A stretch of 64,000 nt of DNA from G963668435 sp963668435 (GCA_963668435.2 CAXXSC010000008.1:1364001-1428000); one strand, 5' to 3'. Shown: positions 16,652 to 26,320, counted from the stretch's first letter. Made by a program: numbers and translations. Notes: a model not told the origin generated them from the letters alone.

Positions 16652-18178
16652 ATGAAACAAAAAATACGGACAGTTCTTTCAATCATTGCCGTTATGGGTT
16701 TCGCGGGATCATCAGCATTGGCGCAGGACACCCTGACACTGAGCTGCCAGGACGCTATCAACATCGCGCTCAAGCGCAGTTACACGATCAAGTCATACGA
16801 GTACGATCTCGCCTCGGTGAAACATTCCTATGATTATCATTTCGCACTGTTCAAACCGCGAATCGATTTCGAGCTTGTAGCTCCCTCACTCAGCGAACAG
16901 GTGCAGCCAACCTACCTTGCCGACGGCCTCCCGGTCTACAACTCGAACGGCCTGACACAGGTCGGCGGCGACCTCTCGTTCACCTACATGCTTCCCACCG
17001 GGGGCAATCTCGCCCTGAGTACGCAGCTCTACAAGGAGAATCTCAAGACTGTTCTCGCACAAAAGGATTACGAAACACTGAAAAGCAAGCAGGCCACCTC
17101 GAGTGTCAGCCTGAGTTTCAGACAGCCGATCCTCACGAAAAACACGAAAAAGGAAAACCTCCGCGAGGCCGAGTTCAATTTCGAGCTAACTTCACACGTT
17201 TTCTCCCGTCAACAACTCAACATAGTCTACCGGGTCACCGAGCAGTTCTATTCGCTGTACAAACTGAGCCGCGAGGTGGAAATCGATACTGAAAAGCTGG
17301 CAAACTCGGAGGAGGCGTACCGTATCGCCCAGCTCATGTTCAAGGCGGGACGTATTCCCGAGGGCGACCTCCTGATAGCCGAGGTCAACAATTCGAGTAA
17401 CAAGGCCAACCTTCTGGAAAGCAAGGGCGAGCTCGCGGAGGAACAGGAAGCGTTCAAGCATTTCATCGGCCTCGACCGCGAGGAAGACATAGCAATCATC
17501 ACCGATCTCGAATACGACTCGTATCCGATAGACGAAAACATCGCCATAGAAAAAGCCCTCGGGAACCGTAACGAAATTCAGGAAAAAGAGCTCGAAATAG
17601 CCCTTCAGGAAATCAGTGTCGACCGCGCGAAACGCACACGCGAAATCTCGGGCAACATCAGCGCCTACTATGACCTCACAGGGGTCAGCACAGTAGGCAG
17701 CGGCTCGACCGGCACACTGTTCGACTCGTCATTTGACAATTTCATCGACAGGCCGCCGAACAGGGGCATCAGCCTGACATTTTCCTACCCTGTTTTCGAT
17801 TGGGGGCGGGGCGCGGCACAGGTGGAAAAAGCTACGGTTGACCTCAAGAAAAAGCAGCTGCAGCGTCAGAACCTGACGAAAGAAATCGAACTCGAGGTCA
17901 AAACGGTCTGCCGACGTGTCGCCGACGCGATCAACCGTCTGACTATCAACGAAAAGAACCATGAAATAGCCCAGAAAAGCTATGATATCAGCAAGATGCG
18001 TTTCGAAAACGGCGATATCAGCAGCCAGGAACTGGGCCAGCAGCAGGAGAGCCTGGCCGAAAACCAGCTCCGCTATCTGGACTCGTTCATTGCCTATCAG
18101 CTGGCGACAGCCGATCTCAAACGTCTGACACTCTGGGATTTCCGTAATAACCGAAGCTATGTGGCGGAGGCAGATTAA
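16652..18178 (+). CDS. TolC-family outer membrane efflux protein
   Basis: Forms the outer membrane and periplasmic tunnel of an export system. The ATG at 16652 follows GGGAG and starts a clear signal peptide (MKQKIRTVLSIIAVMGFAGSSALAQ). The mature protein begins with TLSCQDAINIALKRSYTIKSYEYDL, the usual TolC-family opening. Two internal repeats of long amphipathic helices follow: the first with AEFNFELTSHVF and the RIAQLMFKAGRIPEGDLLIAE block, the second with the KMRFENGDISSQELGQQQE block; both show the FxxGxxxxxEL/DLL signature. Length 508 aa is normal. It is the first gene after the sigma-54-like promoter and lies 136 bp before the adaptor-like gene, so it is the likely outer membrane exit for the ABC system downstream. 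Confidence 0.93.
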   Translation: MKQKIRTVLSIIAVMGFAGSSALAQDTLTLSCQDAINIALKRSYTIKSYEYDLASVKHSYDYHFALFKPRIDFELVAPSLSEQVQPTYLADGLPVYNSNGLTQVGGDLSFTYMLPTGGNLALSTQLYKENLKTVLAQKDYETLKSKQATSSVSLSFRQPILTKNTKKENLREAEFNFELTSHVFSRQQLNIVYRVTEQFYSLYKLSREVEIDTEKLANSEEAYRIAQLMFKAGRIPEGDLLIAEVNNSSNKANLLESKGELAEEQEAFKHFIGLDREEDIAIITDLEYDSYPIDENIAIEKALGNRNEIQEKELEIALQEISVDRAKRTREISGNISAYYDLTGVSTVGSGSTGTLFDSSFDNFIDRPPNRGISLTFSYPVFDWGRGAAQVEKATVDLKKKQLQRQNLTKEIELEVKTVCRRVADAINRLTINEKNHEIAQKSYDISKMRFENGDISSQELGQQQESLAENQLRYLDSFIAYQLATADLKRLTLWDFRNNRSYVAEAD

Positions 18179-18314
18179 GTGAATGCGAGTGACTCGGATC
18201 GGGGCATAAATAAAAACAGACGCATTTATTTTCAAGCTTAGCCTATACAATCAATCCATTTTTTAATCTTAAATTTTGATTTTTCAATCTTGAATTCATA
18301 ACATCGAGGATTTC

Positions 18315-19808
18315 ATGAAAAAACATGTCACCTCTCTTGTCACAATTATGATGACGGCTCTCTTCTTCTGCCATCTGACAACACTTGCACAGGCACAGGA
18401 TGATCAGGCGTCCCTGCTCCTCGACCTGAAAAAGACACGGGCAACTTACGAGATAGCGCGGGAAAAACTCCAGAACGACACCGCGCTCTACGAGAACAAG
18501 GCCATTTCAGAATCGGAGTTCATCCAGTCGAAAAACGGGCTTTTGCAGGCCGAGGTCGAATACCAGAAAAAAATCCTGCAGGTGATCTCCCAGCAGTCCT
18601 ATGTCATCATAGAAAAAGCGGTAAAATACCAGAATGCGAACAGCGAACGGCGGGTCAGGATTACGCTGAGGAGCACCATGGAGGGCAATCAGGAATACCT
18701 CGAACAGTTCGAGCAGCATTTCGACGTTTTCACCCCTGAAATGCGCTCGGGAAAGATCTACAATATTTTCGTCTCGCTGATCAATCTGGAGGACCAGACA
18801 ATCATCGGGACACCCTACGAGGTTAGAATACCGTCGCTGGAGGTGGGCAAAACCGCCGATGCCGATTTCGGCCTTCTCCGCGATGTCGAAAGCCTTCAGG
18901 TCAGCCTCAACTACAGCGGCAGGAAAGACAGCCGTAACATCTACCTCGAAAAAGACTCGAGCGCGGACATAGTGGACATTTACAGCTCGCAGTTCTCGCA
19001 GGAGGCGGACATCGGCTCGCAGGCGACCTACGATCTCACACTGGAGCGTTTCTCTGACAGCGACGACAGCTACACGCTCTTTGTCGCGGGTCTCCCCCGC
19101 CAGGTCAGCTATGATTTCATCGACAGCTCGACCAATGCGCGGCTTTCGCAGATCAAGTTCATGCAGGGGGTCAACACGAAAAATCTCTCACTCAGGGTCT
19201 ACCTTCCCGACCGCGAAGACGAGAATATTGTCATGGACAAGCCGCTGATATTCCATGCGTTCGTCCTTTCCCGTGATGAGCATGCGACATTGTCAGGGCA
19301 GGATCCCGCCGCGTTCTCACAAGAGGATATCGACGCTATCCAGGGTGGCAAAGTACGTCTTGAGCTGGTTCCCCGCGGTGTCGGCCGTATTGAGGTAAGG
19401 GCGCCCTCGCTCTATCACGAGATCACCGCCGGCGACAGTATCGGCATGGATATCACAGTCAGGAACGACGGCACACGCCGTCTCGACAACATCAGGATTT
19501 CGACCGACAATCCGCTCAACTGGCGTTCGATAGTCGAGCCCGATCTCATCCGCTCGCTCGACCCGGAGAAGGAAGAGATCGTGCATCTCAGGCTCATTCC
19601 GCCCACCGATGTCGGTGTCGGAGCACAGGAGGTAAAGATCAGGACAGAGGCCCTTGCCGACAACCGCCGTGTCGAGACAGAGGACAAGACAGTCCGCATA
19701 CAGGTACAGGCAAAAACGCCGCTACTCTGGACACTGACACTGGTGTTCGCGCTTGTCGGGCTTGTCCTGGGAATCGTGGTATTCGGCATCAGGATCAGCA
19801 GGCGGTAA
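18315..19808 (+). CDS. Exported, C-terminally anchored protein: adaptor-like helical hairpin plus NEW3-type domain
   Basis: I infer a periplasmic adaptor or substrate-handling subunit. A signal peptide (FFCHLTTLAQAQ) is followed by ~55 charged helical residues (KKTRATYEIAREKLQND, then ENKAISESEFIQSKNGLL and QAEVEYQKK) that closely recall the coiled-coil hairpin of HlyD/AcrA-type adaptors and the matching TolC signature. No lipoyl or beta-barrel adaptor domains follow. Instead residues ~110-330 are beta-rich, and residues ~355-460 (APSLYHEITAGDSIGMDITVRNDGTRRLDNIRI) resemble the NEW3 domain of alpha-galactosidase-associated proteins. The last ~25 residues are one membrane helix (LLWTLTLVFALVGLVLGIVVFGI) with a basic tail. 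GAGG before the ATG supports the start. The gap upstream (18179-18314) is AT-rich without a recognised promoter. The next gene is the first ABC permease. Confidence 0.75.
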   Translation: MKKHVTSLVTIMMTALFFCHLTTLAQAQDDQASLLLDLKKTRATYEIAREKLQNDTALYENKAISESEFIQSKNGLLQAEVEYQKKILQVISQQSYVIIEKAVKYQNANSERRVRITLRSTMEGNQEYLEQFEQHFDVFTPEMRSGKIYNIFVSLINLEDQTIIGTPYEVRIPSLEVGKTADADFGLLRDVESLQVSLNYSGRKDSRNIYLEKDSSADIVDIYSSQFSQEADIGSQATYDLTLERFSDSDDSYTLFVAGLPRQVSYDFIDSSTNARLSQIKFMQGVNTKNLSLRVYLPDREDENIVMDKPLIFHAFVLSRDEHATLSGQDPAAFSQEDIDAIQGGKVRLELVPRGVGRIEVRAPSLYHEITAGDSIGMDITVRNDGTRRLDNIRISTDNPLNWRSIVEPDLIRSLDPEKEEIVHLRLIPPTDVGVGAQEVKIRTEALADNRRVETEDKTVRIQVQAKTPLLWTLTLVFALVGLVLGIVVFGIRISRR

Positions 19809-19884
19809 AGATATACCGCCGAAACGACATGACACTAATCTTGCCGTTATATACAGTTATAGCCATGAGATACGAGAGGATAAT

Positions 19885-21321
19885 ATGTTATTGAATATCA
19901 TAAAGAAAGAGCTTCTCGACAATACTATCTCTTTGAGATTTTTAGTGTTGATATTTTTAACGATAACATTGATCCCGCTCTCACTGTATGTCAATTTCAG
20001 GAAGTATGAAACACGCGTTTCCGATTACAACCAAGCCGTCCGGCTTCACCACGAAGAATGGATACAGCGAGACTTTATGGAGCTTTTCAATCAACGGTTT
20101 GCCGTTAAAGGCTATCGTAAGCCAAAACCTCTCAGCGTATTCATTAATGGCCTCGAAACGCACATGCCTTCTGGATTTAAAGTGGATACCGGCGGCATGA
20201 TATTCGAGAATACCAACTCTCTCGAGGAGACAAAGCTGTCATTACTGGGCAACCTTGATTTTCTGTTTATAATTCAGATAATATACAGCCTGTTAGCAAT
20301 TCTTTTCACCTTTGACGCCATCAGTGGAGAAAAGGAAAGTGGTACACTGAGGCTTTCTTTATCAAATTCTGCACCGAGGTATTATCACATTTTCGGGAAA
20401 TATATCGCTTCAATGTTGTTGCTGATTATTCCACTGCTGATAGCATTACTGGCCGGAATTATAATGCTTATAGCACTCGGTTTTCCATTAATAGAGATCG
20501 AAATGGTTTACCGTCTGATGTTGATGTCAATTACAGCATCAATGATTATCTCGGTTTTTATTTGTCTCGGTCTTTTTATATCCTCACGATCGAAAAGCTC
20601 AAAAACCTCAATTGTTATCCTAATTAGTCTCTGGGTGATCCTGATACTTATAATACCTCAAAGCAGTGAAATACTGGCAAAAATTGTCAAACCTGTCCGC
20701 TCACAGGAGGTCTTTCGGCTTGAAAAGATGATGCTCAGACGGAACAGCGATATTACAAAAGGACATGAACTATATGAGTTACGGCAAAAACAGGATATTG
20801 AACGCGAAAAGTTAGAACAGGGTAGTGATAAAAACGATACTGTTTTTAAAAAACATTTGTCACAGATAAACACGCTACGCGCTGAGCATGTTGCAAAACT
20901 GAAATCTGTGCTTAACGCAATTGAAAACGATTATCAGAATGAAAAACAGCAGCAATACAGCATCGCGAACATTCTGGCAAGCTTATCACCGCTTACACCG
21001 TTCAACAACATTATGAACAACCTGTCGGTAACAGGTTCAGAAGCCCGTGAAACGTTTGAAATTGCCGCAAAATCTTATCAAAAAATGCTCGACAAAGAAC
21101 TATTCGACAAAATTCACAGAGACATAATGCCCGATGGCAGTGTAAATCTTGGTATAGGTGGTAAAGTCGATCATAAATCGATTCCACAGTTTCAGGATAC
21201 GGCGCCGACATTAAAACAAACGCTGAGGACAATAACGCTCGACAGCCTGCTATTGGCGCTCTACATGATACTGACTTTCGCATTCGCGTACGTTTCATTT
21301 TTACGATATGACGTAAGATAG
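19885..21321 (+). CDS. ABC-2 type permease, DUF3526-like (permease 1 of 8)
   Basis: Membrane subunit of an ABC exporter. GAGAGG precedes the ATG at 19885. A cytoplasmic stub (LLNIIKKELLDNTISLRF) leads into TM1. A first soluble segment holds the family-wide LSVFINGLE element, then come TM2 with FTFDAISGEKESGTLRLSLSNS and several more helices to SSRSKSSKTSIVILISLWV. A second soluble segment of ~150 residues is Lys/Glu/Gln rich and probably coiled coil; it contains LSPLTPFNNIMNNLSVTGS, the block that resembles DUF3526. A last helix ends in FLRYDVR. Of the eight permeases this one is among the most AT-rich and has the longest charged insertion, so its history may differ. It has no ATPase domain and must use the ATPase at 25604. 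Confidence 0.85.
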   Translation: MLLNIIKKELLDNTISLRFLVLIFLTITLIPLSLYVNFRKYETRVSDYNQAVRLHHEEWIQRDFMELFNQRFAVKGYRKPKPLSVFINGLETHMPSGFKVDTGGMIFENTNSLEETKLSLLGNLDFLFIIQIIYSLLAILFTFDAISGEKESGTLRLSLSNSAPRYYHIFGKYIASMLLLIIPLLIALLAGIIMLIALGFPLIEIEMVYRLMLMSITASMIISVFICLGLFISSRSKSSKTSIVILISLWVILILIIPQSSEILAKIVKPVRSQEVFRLEKMMLRRNSDITKGHELYELRQKQDIEREKLEQGSDKNDTVFKKHLSQINTLRAEHVAKLKSVLNAIENDYQNEKQQQYSIANILASLSPLTPFNNIMNNLSVTGSEARETFEIAAKSYQKMLDKELFDKIHRDIMPDGSVNLGIGGKVDHKSIPQFQDTAPTLKQTLRTITLDSLLLALYMILTFAFAYVSFLRYDVR

Positions 21322-21343
21322 ACATCATCAACGGGGATATACC

Positions 21344-22582
21344 ATGATACGTATAATTGCAGGCAGAGAAATCAGGCAGAATATCGACAGTTTCAAGTTC
21401 GCGATCATCAGTCTGATCATGACCGTTCTGGTCGCGACAAGCATCTTTGTCATGTACCGGGATTACACGGTCCGTCTGCGTAATTACGCGGCCAGCCAGC
21501 CGGAAACAGGCAATGTTACGGCGCTGGTCCGCCCCAATCCCATGAGCATCCTCGTTAAAGGGCTCGATGAGAACCTCGGGCGCGCGTTCAATATCGGTCA
21601 CGGCGGCACTATCGAGGCGAGTTCCAAGCAGGAGGCTGTCAACATGGTGTTCGGTTTCTGCAGCGCGCCGGACATGCTTTTCGTGGTCAGGATTGTCTGC
21701 TCGCTTGCGGCACTTCTGTTCGCGTTCGACATGATTTCGGGAGAAAAAGAGTCGAGGAAACTCTCGCTGGTTTTCTCCAACAGCGTGCGCCGCACAGACT
21801 ACATTGCCGGAAAATGGCTCGGTGGTTTTTTCAGTTTCATCGTGCCCTTTACCGTTCTCTATCTCGCGGGATGCGTGGTACTCGCACTTCTTCCCGATGT
21901 GCCGGTCGGCGGTGGAGAACTGCTCCGGCTCACCAGTTTTTATGCAGGATCATTTCTCTACCTGGCGTTCTTTTTCACTCTCGGCATGATGATATCCTCC
22001 CTTACGAAAAGCTCGGCATCATCACTGATCATCGCACTTTTCGCGTGGGCTCTCATCGTGTTCATCATCCCGGGACTGGCGGTCAGCCTTTCTCGGCAAC
22101 ATGCCGACATCCCGTCATCGGCCCAGATGGAAATGCTCAGGCGGCATATATGGGTTAAAGGCAAATATTACGCATATACGGTTCCGGACGAGGAAAAGGT
22201 CAGCGGCCTCGGAGCTTACCTCAACGAAGAGGACAACAAACTCGCCGCGGATTTCCGCGGGAAATACAACCGTCTTGTCGGCATAACACAGGCGCTTTCG
22301 CGGATATCGCCCTCGGCCGCGTTCACCTATTTCGCAACCGGAATCGCCGGGACAGGGCTCGATGACGAGCGCCGCCTGAAAGACATGCTGGTCGAGTACA
22401 GAAACACGGTCTGGAAACTGAAAACATCACATGGCGGGGATATACCGGGTTTCGATTTCAGACCGCCGCCTTTGTCCCTATGCATTCACCGGACACTCAT
22501 CGACATACTGATAATCGCACTGTATCTGCTTCTGGCCTTTACGGTATCGTTCACCGCGTTCACTGTATACGATGTCCGTTGA
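21344..22582 (+). CDS. ABC-2 type permease, DUF3526-like (permease 2 of 8)
   Basis: Shortest of the eight (412 aa). It starts 22 nt after permease 1 with GGGGAT upstream of the ATG. The arrangement is IIAGREIRQNIDSFKFA, TM1, a first soluble segment with MSILVKGLDENLGRAFNIGH, then FAFDMISGEKESRKLSLVFSNS and the helix block ending GMMISSLTKSSASSLIIALFAW. The second soluble segment is shorter than in permease 1 and contains ISPSAAFTYFATGIAGTGLDD. The C-terminus is FTVYDVR. Its base composition is clearly more GC-rich than permease 1. Because permeases 1 and 2 are adjacent and differ strongly, they could form one heterodimeric pore; this is inference. Confidence 0.87.
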   Translation: MIRIIAGREIRQNIDSFKFAIISLIMTVLVATSIFVMYRDYTVRLRNYAASQPETGNVTALVRPNPMSILVKGLDENLGRAFNIGHGGTIEASSKQEAVNMVFGFCSAPDMLFVVRIVCSLAALLFAFDMISGEKESRKLSLVFSNSVRRTDYIAGKWLGGFFSFIVPFTVLYLAGCVVLALLPDVPVGGGELLRLTSFYAGSFLYLAFFFTLGMMISSLTKSSASSLIIALFAWALIVFIIPGLAVSLSRQHADIPSSAQMEMLRRHIWVKGKYYAYTVPDEEKVSGLGAYLNEEDNKLAADFRGKYNRLVGITQALSRISPSAAFTYFATGIAGTGLDDERRLKDMLVEYRNTVWKLKTSHGGDIPGFDFRPPPLSLCIHRTLIDILIIALYLLLAFTVSFTAFTVYDVR

Positions 22583-22603
22583 GACGACATGAAGGAGGCG
22601 GAC

Positions 22604-24058
22604 ATGTTTGGCACACTTTTACGTAAAGAGATAATGGAGAACCTCAACAACCAGCGTTTTGTCGGCGGCCTTCTCGCCGTGGTCCTGCTGACACTCCTCT
22701 GCGCCATTGTCCTGACAAATCAGTACAGCCAGGACCTTAAGGATTATCAGGGACAGCTTTCACAGCAGAATGAGATATTCGATAATTACATGACTCGCAG
22801 CGCGGTGGGCGGACGACTGGTCACCCCTCCCAGGGCCCCTCACCGCCTGAGCCCACTAGTCAGGGGCATCCGCATTTCCAGCATGGGGGGCTCGATCGAC
22901 GAGGATTCCCTTAACGTGCTGTTCCCGCCGTTCGACCTCGTGTTTATCATCGCCTATATCATGAGCCTGCTCGCCCTTCTGTTTTCGTATAACGCGTTCA
23001 CCGGCGAACGGGAAAATGGCACGCTGAGCCTCATGGCCTCCAATCCATTGTCACGGGCAAAACTGCTTCTCGGAAAATGGGCGGGCGGCTGCCTCTCGCT
23101 CATGATTATTCTGCTCATTGCCATCCTTGTCGGAACGATCTATATCAGCGTTGAGCATTCCGGCGGCTGGACAGCTACCGAGTACGCCGCCATTGGACTA
23201 TTGACCATCGCGGCATGTCTCTATATTTCGCTCTTCCATCTCATCGGAATGTCGGTTTCGGCCACTGCGGGGCGCTCCTCCTCGGCAATACTCGCGTCCC
23301 TTTTCATCTGGGTGCTGGTCATACTGGTCATTCCCAACGCGAGCCCTTATATCGCCGCACAGATTTTCAAGACTCCGCCTATCCATGTTTTCGAAATGGA
23401 AATGAACCGCCTCGACAGCACCGAGCGCGACGAGATAGCCCGTGCGATCGCCGGGAAAGCACGCGATGAATTCATGCAAAGCGCCACGTCGGAGGAAATC
23501 GCCATTGTGGAGGCGTTCCTCGATAACGACAAAGACACCGTGGCTGCAATGCTGGAAAAACAGCCCTCGCTCAAGGAAACGCTCAACACCTACAAGACAA
23601 ACAGGAACAACGCCTGGATGAAGGCGAATGAAATTCAGCGCGAAAAACGCCACAAGCTCAACAAAGATTTCGAAAACAGGCTTATTGCCCAGATGCTGGG
23701 AGGTGTCGTACTGTCGAGCCTCTCGCCCTACGCCGATTTCATGTATGCGGCGAGCGAACTGACAGCCTCCGGTGTCGGCGCCGGATTTCATTACATGGGC
23801 AGGCGGAGCGAGCGTGAACGGCAGATGTTCGATTTCATCCAAGAGAAAAGTGAAGAGGCTAAAAAAGCCGATCCCATGTTCGGCAATAACACGAAACTCG
23901 ATCTCAGCGGCCGTCCGGCAGTTGTAAACGGGGAACCGCCGCTGCTTCAGCGCCTGCTGTTCTCCCTGCCGAACATGGCTGTGCTCATATTCATGAACAT
24001 CATTGTTTTCACTATCGCATTCCGGCAGGTCGTTCGTTTCGATGTGCGTCAGCAATGA
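22604..24058 (+). CDS. ABC-2 type permease, DUF3526-like (permease 3 of 8)
   Basis: A strong AAGGAGG lies 7 nt before the ATG at 22604, which decides that start over an ATG at 22589 that would contain the ribosome site. N-terminus MFGTLLRKEIMENLNNQRF is nearly the same as in permease 7 (MFGTLLNNEIHQM). The conserved blocks are LSPLVRGIRISSMGG, FSYNAFTGERENGTLSLMASNPLSRAKLL, SATAGRSSSAILASLFIWV and LSPYADFMYAASELTASG. It ends VVRFDVRQQ, two residues longer than the common tail. The second soluble segment contains a long charged helix (NNAWMKANEIQREKRHKLNKD). A 125-bp gap follows, so an internal promoter or processing site before permease 4 is possible. Confidence 0.87.
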   Translation: MFGTLLRKEIMENLNNQRFVGGLLAVVLLTLLCAIVLTNQYSQDLKDYQGQLSQQNEIFDNYMTRSAVGGRLVTPPRAPHRLSPLVRGIRISSMGGSIDEDSLNVLFPPFDLVFIIAYIMSLLALLFSYNAFTGERENGTLSLMASNPLSRAKLLLGKWAGGCLSLMIILLIAILVGTIYISVEHSGGWTATEYAAIGLLTIAACLYISLFHLIGMSVSATAGRSSSAILASLFIWVLVILVIPNASPYIAAQIFKTPPIHVFEMEMNRLDSTERDEIARAIAGKARDEFMQSATSEEIAIVEAFLDNDKDTVAAMLEKQPSLKETLNTYKTNRNNAWMKANEIQREKRHKLNKDFENRLIAQMLGGVVLSSLSPYADFMYAASELTASGVGAGFHYMGRRSERERQMFDFIQEKSEEAKKADPMFGNNTKLDLSGRPAVVNGEPPLLQRLLFSLPNMAVLIFMNIIVFTIAFRQVVRFDVRQQ

Positions 24059-24183
24059 TTGGTATGTAGCTTCGGTAATATTGAGCAGCCCCGAAGCACA
24101 CTCCGGAGAATTCTTTTAATAAAAGTGTTAGCGATATACAAAACTGTTTTTTCACACACTTTTCTTACATTCGGGAGGCGCAG

Positions 24184-25569
24184 GTGGTAAAAGAAATCAT
24201 CATCAAGGAAATACGGGATTATGTCCTGAGCACGAAATTCGTGGTGGCATTCGTTCTGTCTGCGCTGCTGCTCCTTGTCTCGATCTACCTGGGACTTAAC
24301 AGCTATCTGGAAGACCTGCATGAATATCAGGCCGCGCAGATGCTTGAAAAAGAACATATTAACTCGCTGACAGAACCGTATGCATTACAGGGAAGAGGCC
24401 TCAATGTTTACAAAGCACCTGAAATCCTCTCTATTTTCACCGACGGCATACAGGATGCGGTCGGAAGATCGGCACACATGAACTCATTCAATGCACCGCA
24501 GCTGATCGAGTCGAAACAGAACAGCAAACCGCTTCAGTCAGTTTTCGGCTATTTCGACCTTGTCCTGATCATAAAGTATTTCCTGAGCCTTTTCGTTATT
24601 CTGTTCACCTACAATGCGATCTCCGGCGAAAAAGAGGCCGGTACACTGAAAGCGATAGCAGCCAACCAGATACCGCGCTATAAAATTGTCGTCGGCAAAA
24701 TCATCGGTGGATTTATCAGCCTTATCATCCCACTGACAATACCACTGCTTTTTGCGTTCATCCTGCTGACATTCGATCCCAGGATTTCCATGAGCGGCGA
24801 GGACTGGCTGCGCTCGGCACTGATACTCGTGTCCGTGGTTCTGTATATCAGCGTTTTCTGTTCGCTGGGGCTTTTTGTCTCATCGTTGACGAGAAGTTCT
24901 GCGATGAGCCTTTTCATTCTCATACTTGTATGGGTGGGTACCGTCTATATCATCCCGCAGGGAGCTGTTATTTTCGCGGAAAAACTCTATCCAATGAAGA
25001 CAGTTTTCGAAATAAACGCCAACAAGCGTGACACCATCCAATCCATAAGCAACTCGACGAATGAGACATTCGAAAAATGGCGTAAAGAAAATCAGGGTGT
25101 ATCCAATGAAGAATTCAGGAACCATTATGCCGGGATATTGCAGGAGTCGGCATACAAAACGAATACCGCTGTCGAAGCCATTGACAATCAGAACGTAGCA
25201 AGACAGCGCAAACAGATGCTTATCACACGTTTAATAGCGCGATGTTCTCCCGCCTCGCTGTTTCATTTCAGTGCTATGTCTTTGGCAGGAACGGGGATCG
25301 AGGAACACGAGAACTTCCTCGTCTATCTTGCCGAATACCAGAGGGCATATTCCAAATGGCATATAGACATTGGCAAAACATCACTCCTATACTCGCCAAG
25401 CGATTACATTTCGCCAGATTTCAGTACGATGCCGGAATTCAGGTATGAAAGAGAAAACCTGCGCAGGACACTTGCGCGCACAGTGCCGGACATGGCATCG
25501 ATGGCGTTCATGTCGATCCTGCTATTTTTCGGCTCTATTTTTCTCATCAACCGCTACGATGTCCGATAA
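24184..25569 (+). CDS. ABC-2 type permease, DUF3526-like (permease 4 of 8)
   Basis: Starts with GTG at 24184, with GGGAGG at the right spacing. The sequence shows IIIKEIRDYVLSTKFVVAF and TM1, then LSIFTDGIQDAVGRS in the first soluble segment, FTYNAISGEKEAGTLKAIAANQIPRYKIV, SSLTRSSAMSLFILILVWV, and the DUF3526-like block CSPASLFHFSAMSLAGTGIEEHENFLVYL. That last block is the most canonical of the eight. The C-terminus is INRYDVR. The gene sits directly before the single ATPase gene (34 nt), so permease 4 may be the partner closest to the ATPase. Confidence 0.88.
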   Translation: MVKEIIIKEIRDYVLSTKFVVAFVLSALLLLVSIYLGLNSYLEDLHEYQAAQMLEKEHINSLTEPYALQGRGLNVYKAPEILSIFTDGIQDAVGRSAHMNSFNAPQLIESKQNSKPLQSVFGYFDLVLIIKYFLSLFVILFTYNAISGEKEAGTLKAIAANQIPRYKIVVGKIIGGFISLIIPLTIPLLFAFILLTFDPRISMSGEDWLRSALILVSVVLYISVFCSLGLFVSSLTRSSAMSLFILILVWVGTVYIIPQGAVIFAEKLYPMKTVFEINANKRDTIQSISNSTNETFEKWRKENQGVSNEEFRNHYAGILQESAYKTNTAVEAIDNQNVARQRKQMLITRLIARCSPASLFHFSAMSLAGTGIEEHENFLVYLAEYQRAYSKWHIDIGKTSLLYSPSDYISPDFSTMPEFRYERENLRRTLARTVPDMASMAFMSILLFFGSIFLINRYDVR

Positions 25570-25603
25570 AAACATAAAACAACAATATATAGGGAGGCAA
25601 ACC

Positions 25604-26320
25604 ATGCTTAAGGCCACAGATCTTTCCAAGCGATACGAGGACGGACTTCTCGCGCTCGATCATCTCAATCTCGAGGTCAAGGAGGGTGAAATTTTCTGCC
25701 TCCTGGGTGCGAACGGCGCAGGCAAGACCACGACCATCAACCTTTTCCTCGATTTCATCGAGCCATCGGACGGCACGGCGTTCATCGAGGGCATCGATGT
25801 TCACAAGGAGCCGCTGGAGGCGAAAAAGCATGTCTCCTATGTCTCCGAAAATGTCATGCTCTACGGCAATTTCACAGCCCGTCAGAACCTCGATTTTTTT
25901 GCCAAGCTCGGCGGCAAGACCAATCTCACGAAGGACGACTACTACATGCACATGCGGAAAGTCGGGCTTCAGGAGGAGGCGTTCGAGATGCGGCTCAAGA
26001 ATTTCTCTAAGGGCATGCGGCAGAAAGTCGGCATCACCATCGCAATCATCAAGGACGCGCCCAACATCCTTCTCGACGAGCCGACATCCGGCCTCGACCC
26101 CAAGGCAGCGGCCGAGTTCGTGAAAATTCTCAAGGGGCTCCGGGACCAGGGCAAATCGATCCTCATGTGTACCCATGATATTTTCCGCGCTAAGGAAATC
26201 GCCGACCACGTGGGGATCATGAAAGAGGGACGGCTTGTCATGCTCAGAAGCCGCGAGGATTTCCTCGAGGACGACCTCGAAAAGATCTATCTGGAGTATA
26301 TGCAGGAGGCGGTTGTGTAG
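25604..26320 (+). CDS. ABC transporter ATPase, the only one of the multi-permease locus
   Basis: Energises the ABC-2 permeases from the cytoplasmic side. The ATG at 25604 follows AGGGAGG; a longer open frame upstream overlaps permease 4 and is not supported. Walker A is GANGAGKTT (35-43), the signature is written FSKGMRQK, as common in drug and NosF-type ABC-2 ATPases, Walker B is NILLDEPTSGLD, and the switch His is in CTHD. Length 238 aa is a single nucleotide-binding domain, so a functional transporter needs a dimer. It has four permease genes before and four after it. There is no other nucleotide-binding domain gene in the operon, so all eight permeases presumably share it. Confidence 0.95.
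   Translation: MLKATDLSKRYEDGLLALDHLNLEVKEGEIFCLLGANGAGKTTTINLFLDFIEPSDGTAFIEGIDVHKEPLEAKKHVSYVSENVMLYGNFTARQNLDFFAKLGGKTNLTKDDYYMHMRKVGLQEEAFEMRLKNFSKGMRQKVGITIAIIKDAPNILLDEPTSGLDPKAAAEFVKILKGLRDQGKSILMCTHDIFRAKEIADHVGIMKEGRLVMLRSREDFLEDDLEKIYLEYMQEAVV

Noticed and set aside
23198..24055. Minus-strand frame of 285 codons within permease 3
   Set aside because: The plus-strand permease carries the family blocks and a strong ribosome site; the minus frame is His/Arg/Glu rich without pattern.
24100..24140. AT-rich inverted repeat CTTTTAATAAAAG between permeases 3 and 4 as terminator
   Set aside because: The stem is only four base pairs and lacks GC; it would also cut the operon. A weak promoter or spacer is more likely.
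25370..25603. Longer N-terminus for the ABC ATPase
   Set aside because: It overlaps permease 4 in another frame; AGGGAGG directly before 25604 and family length support the short form.
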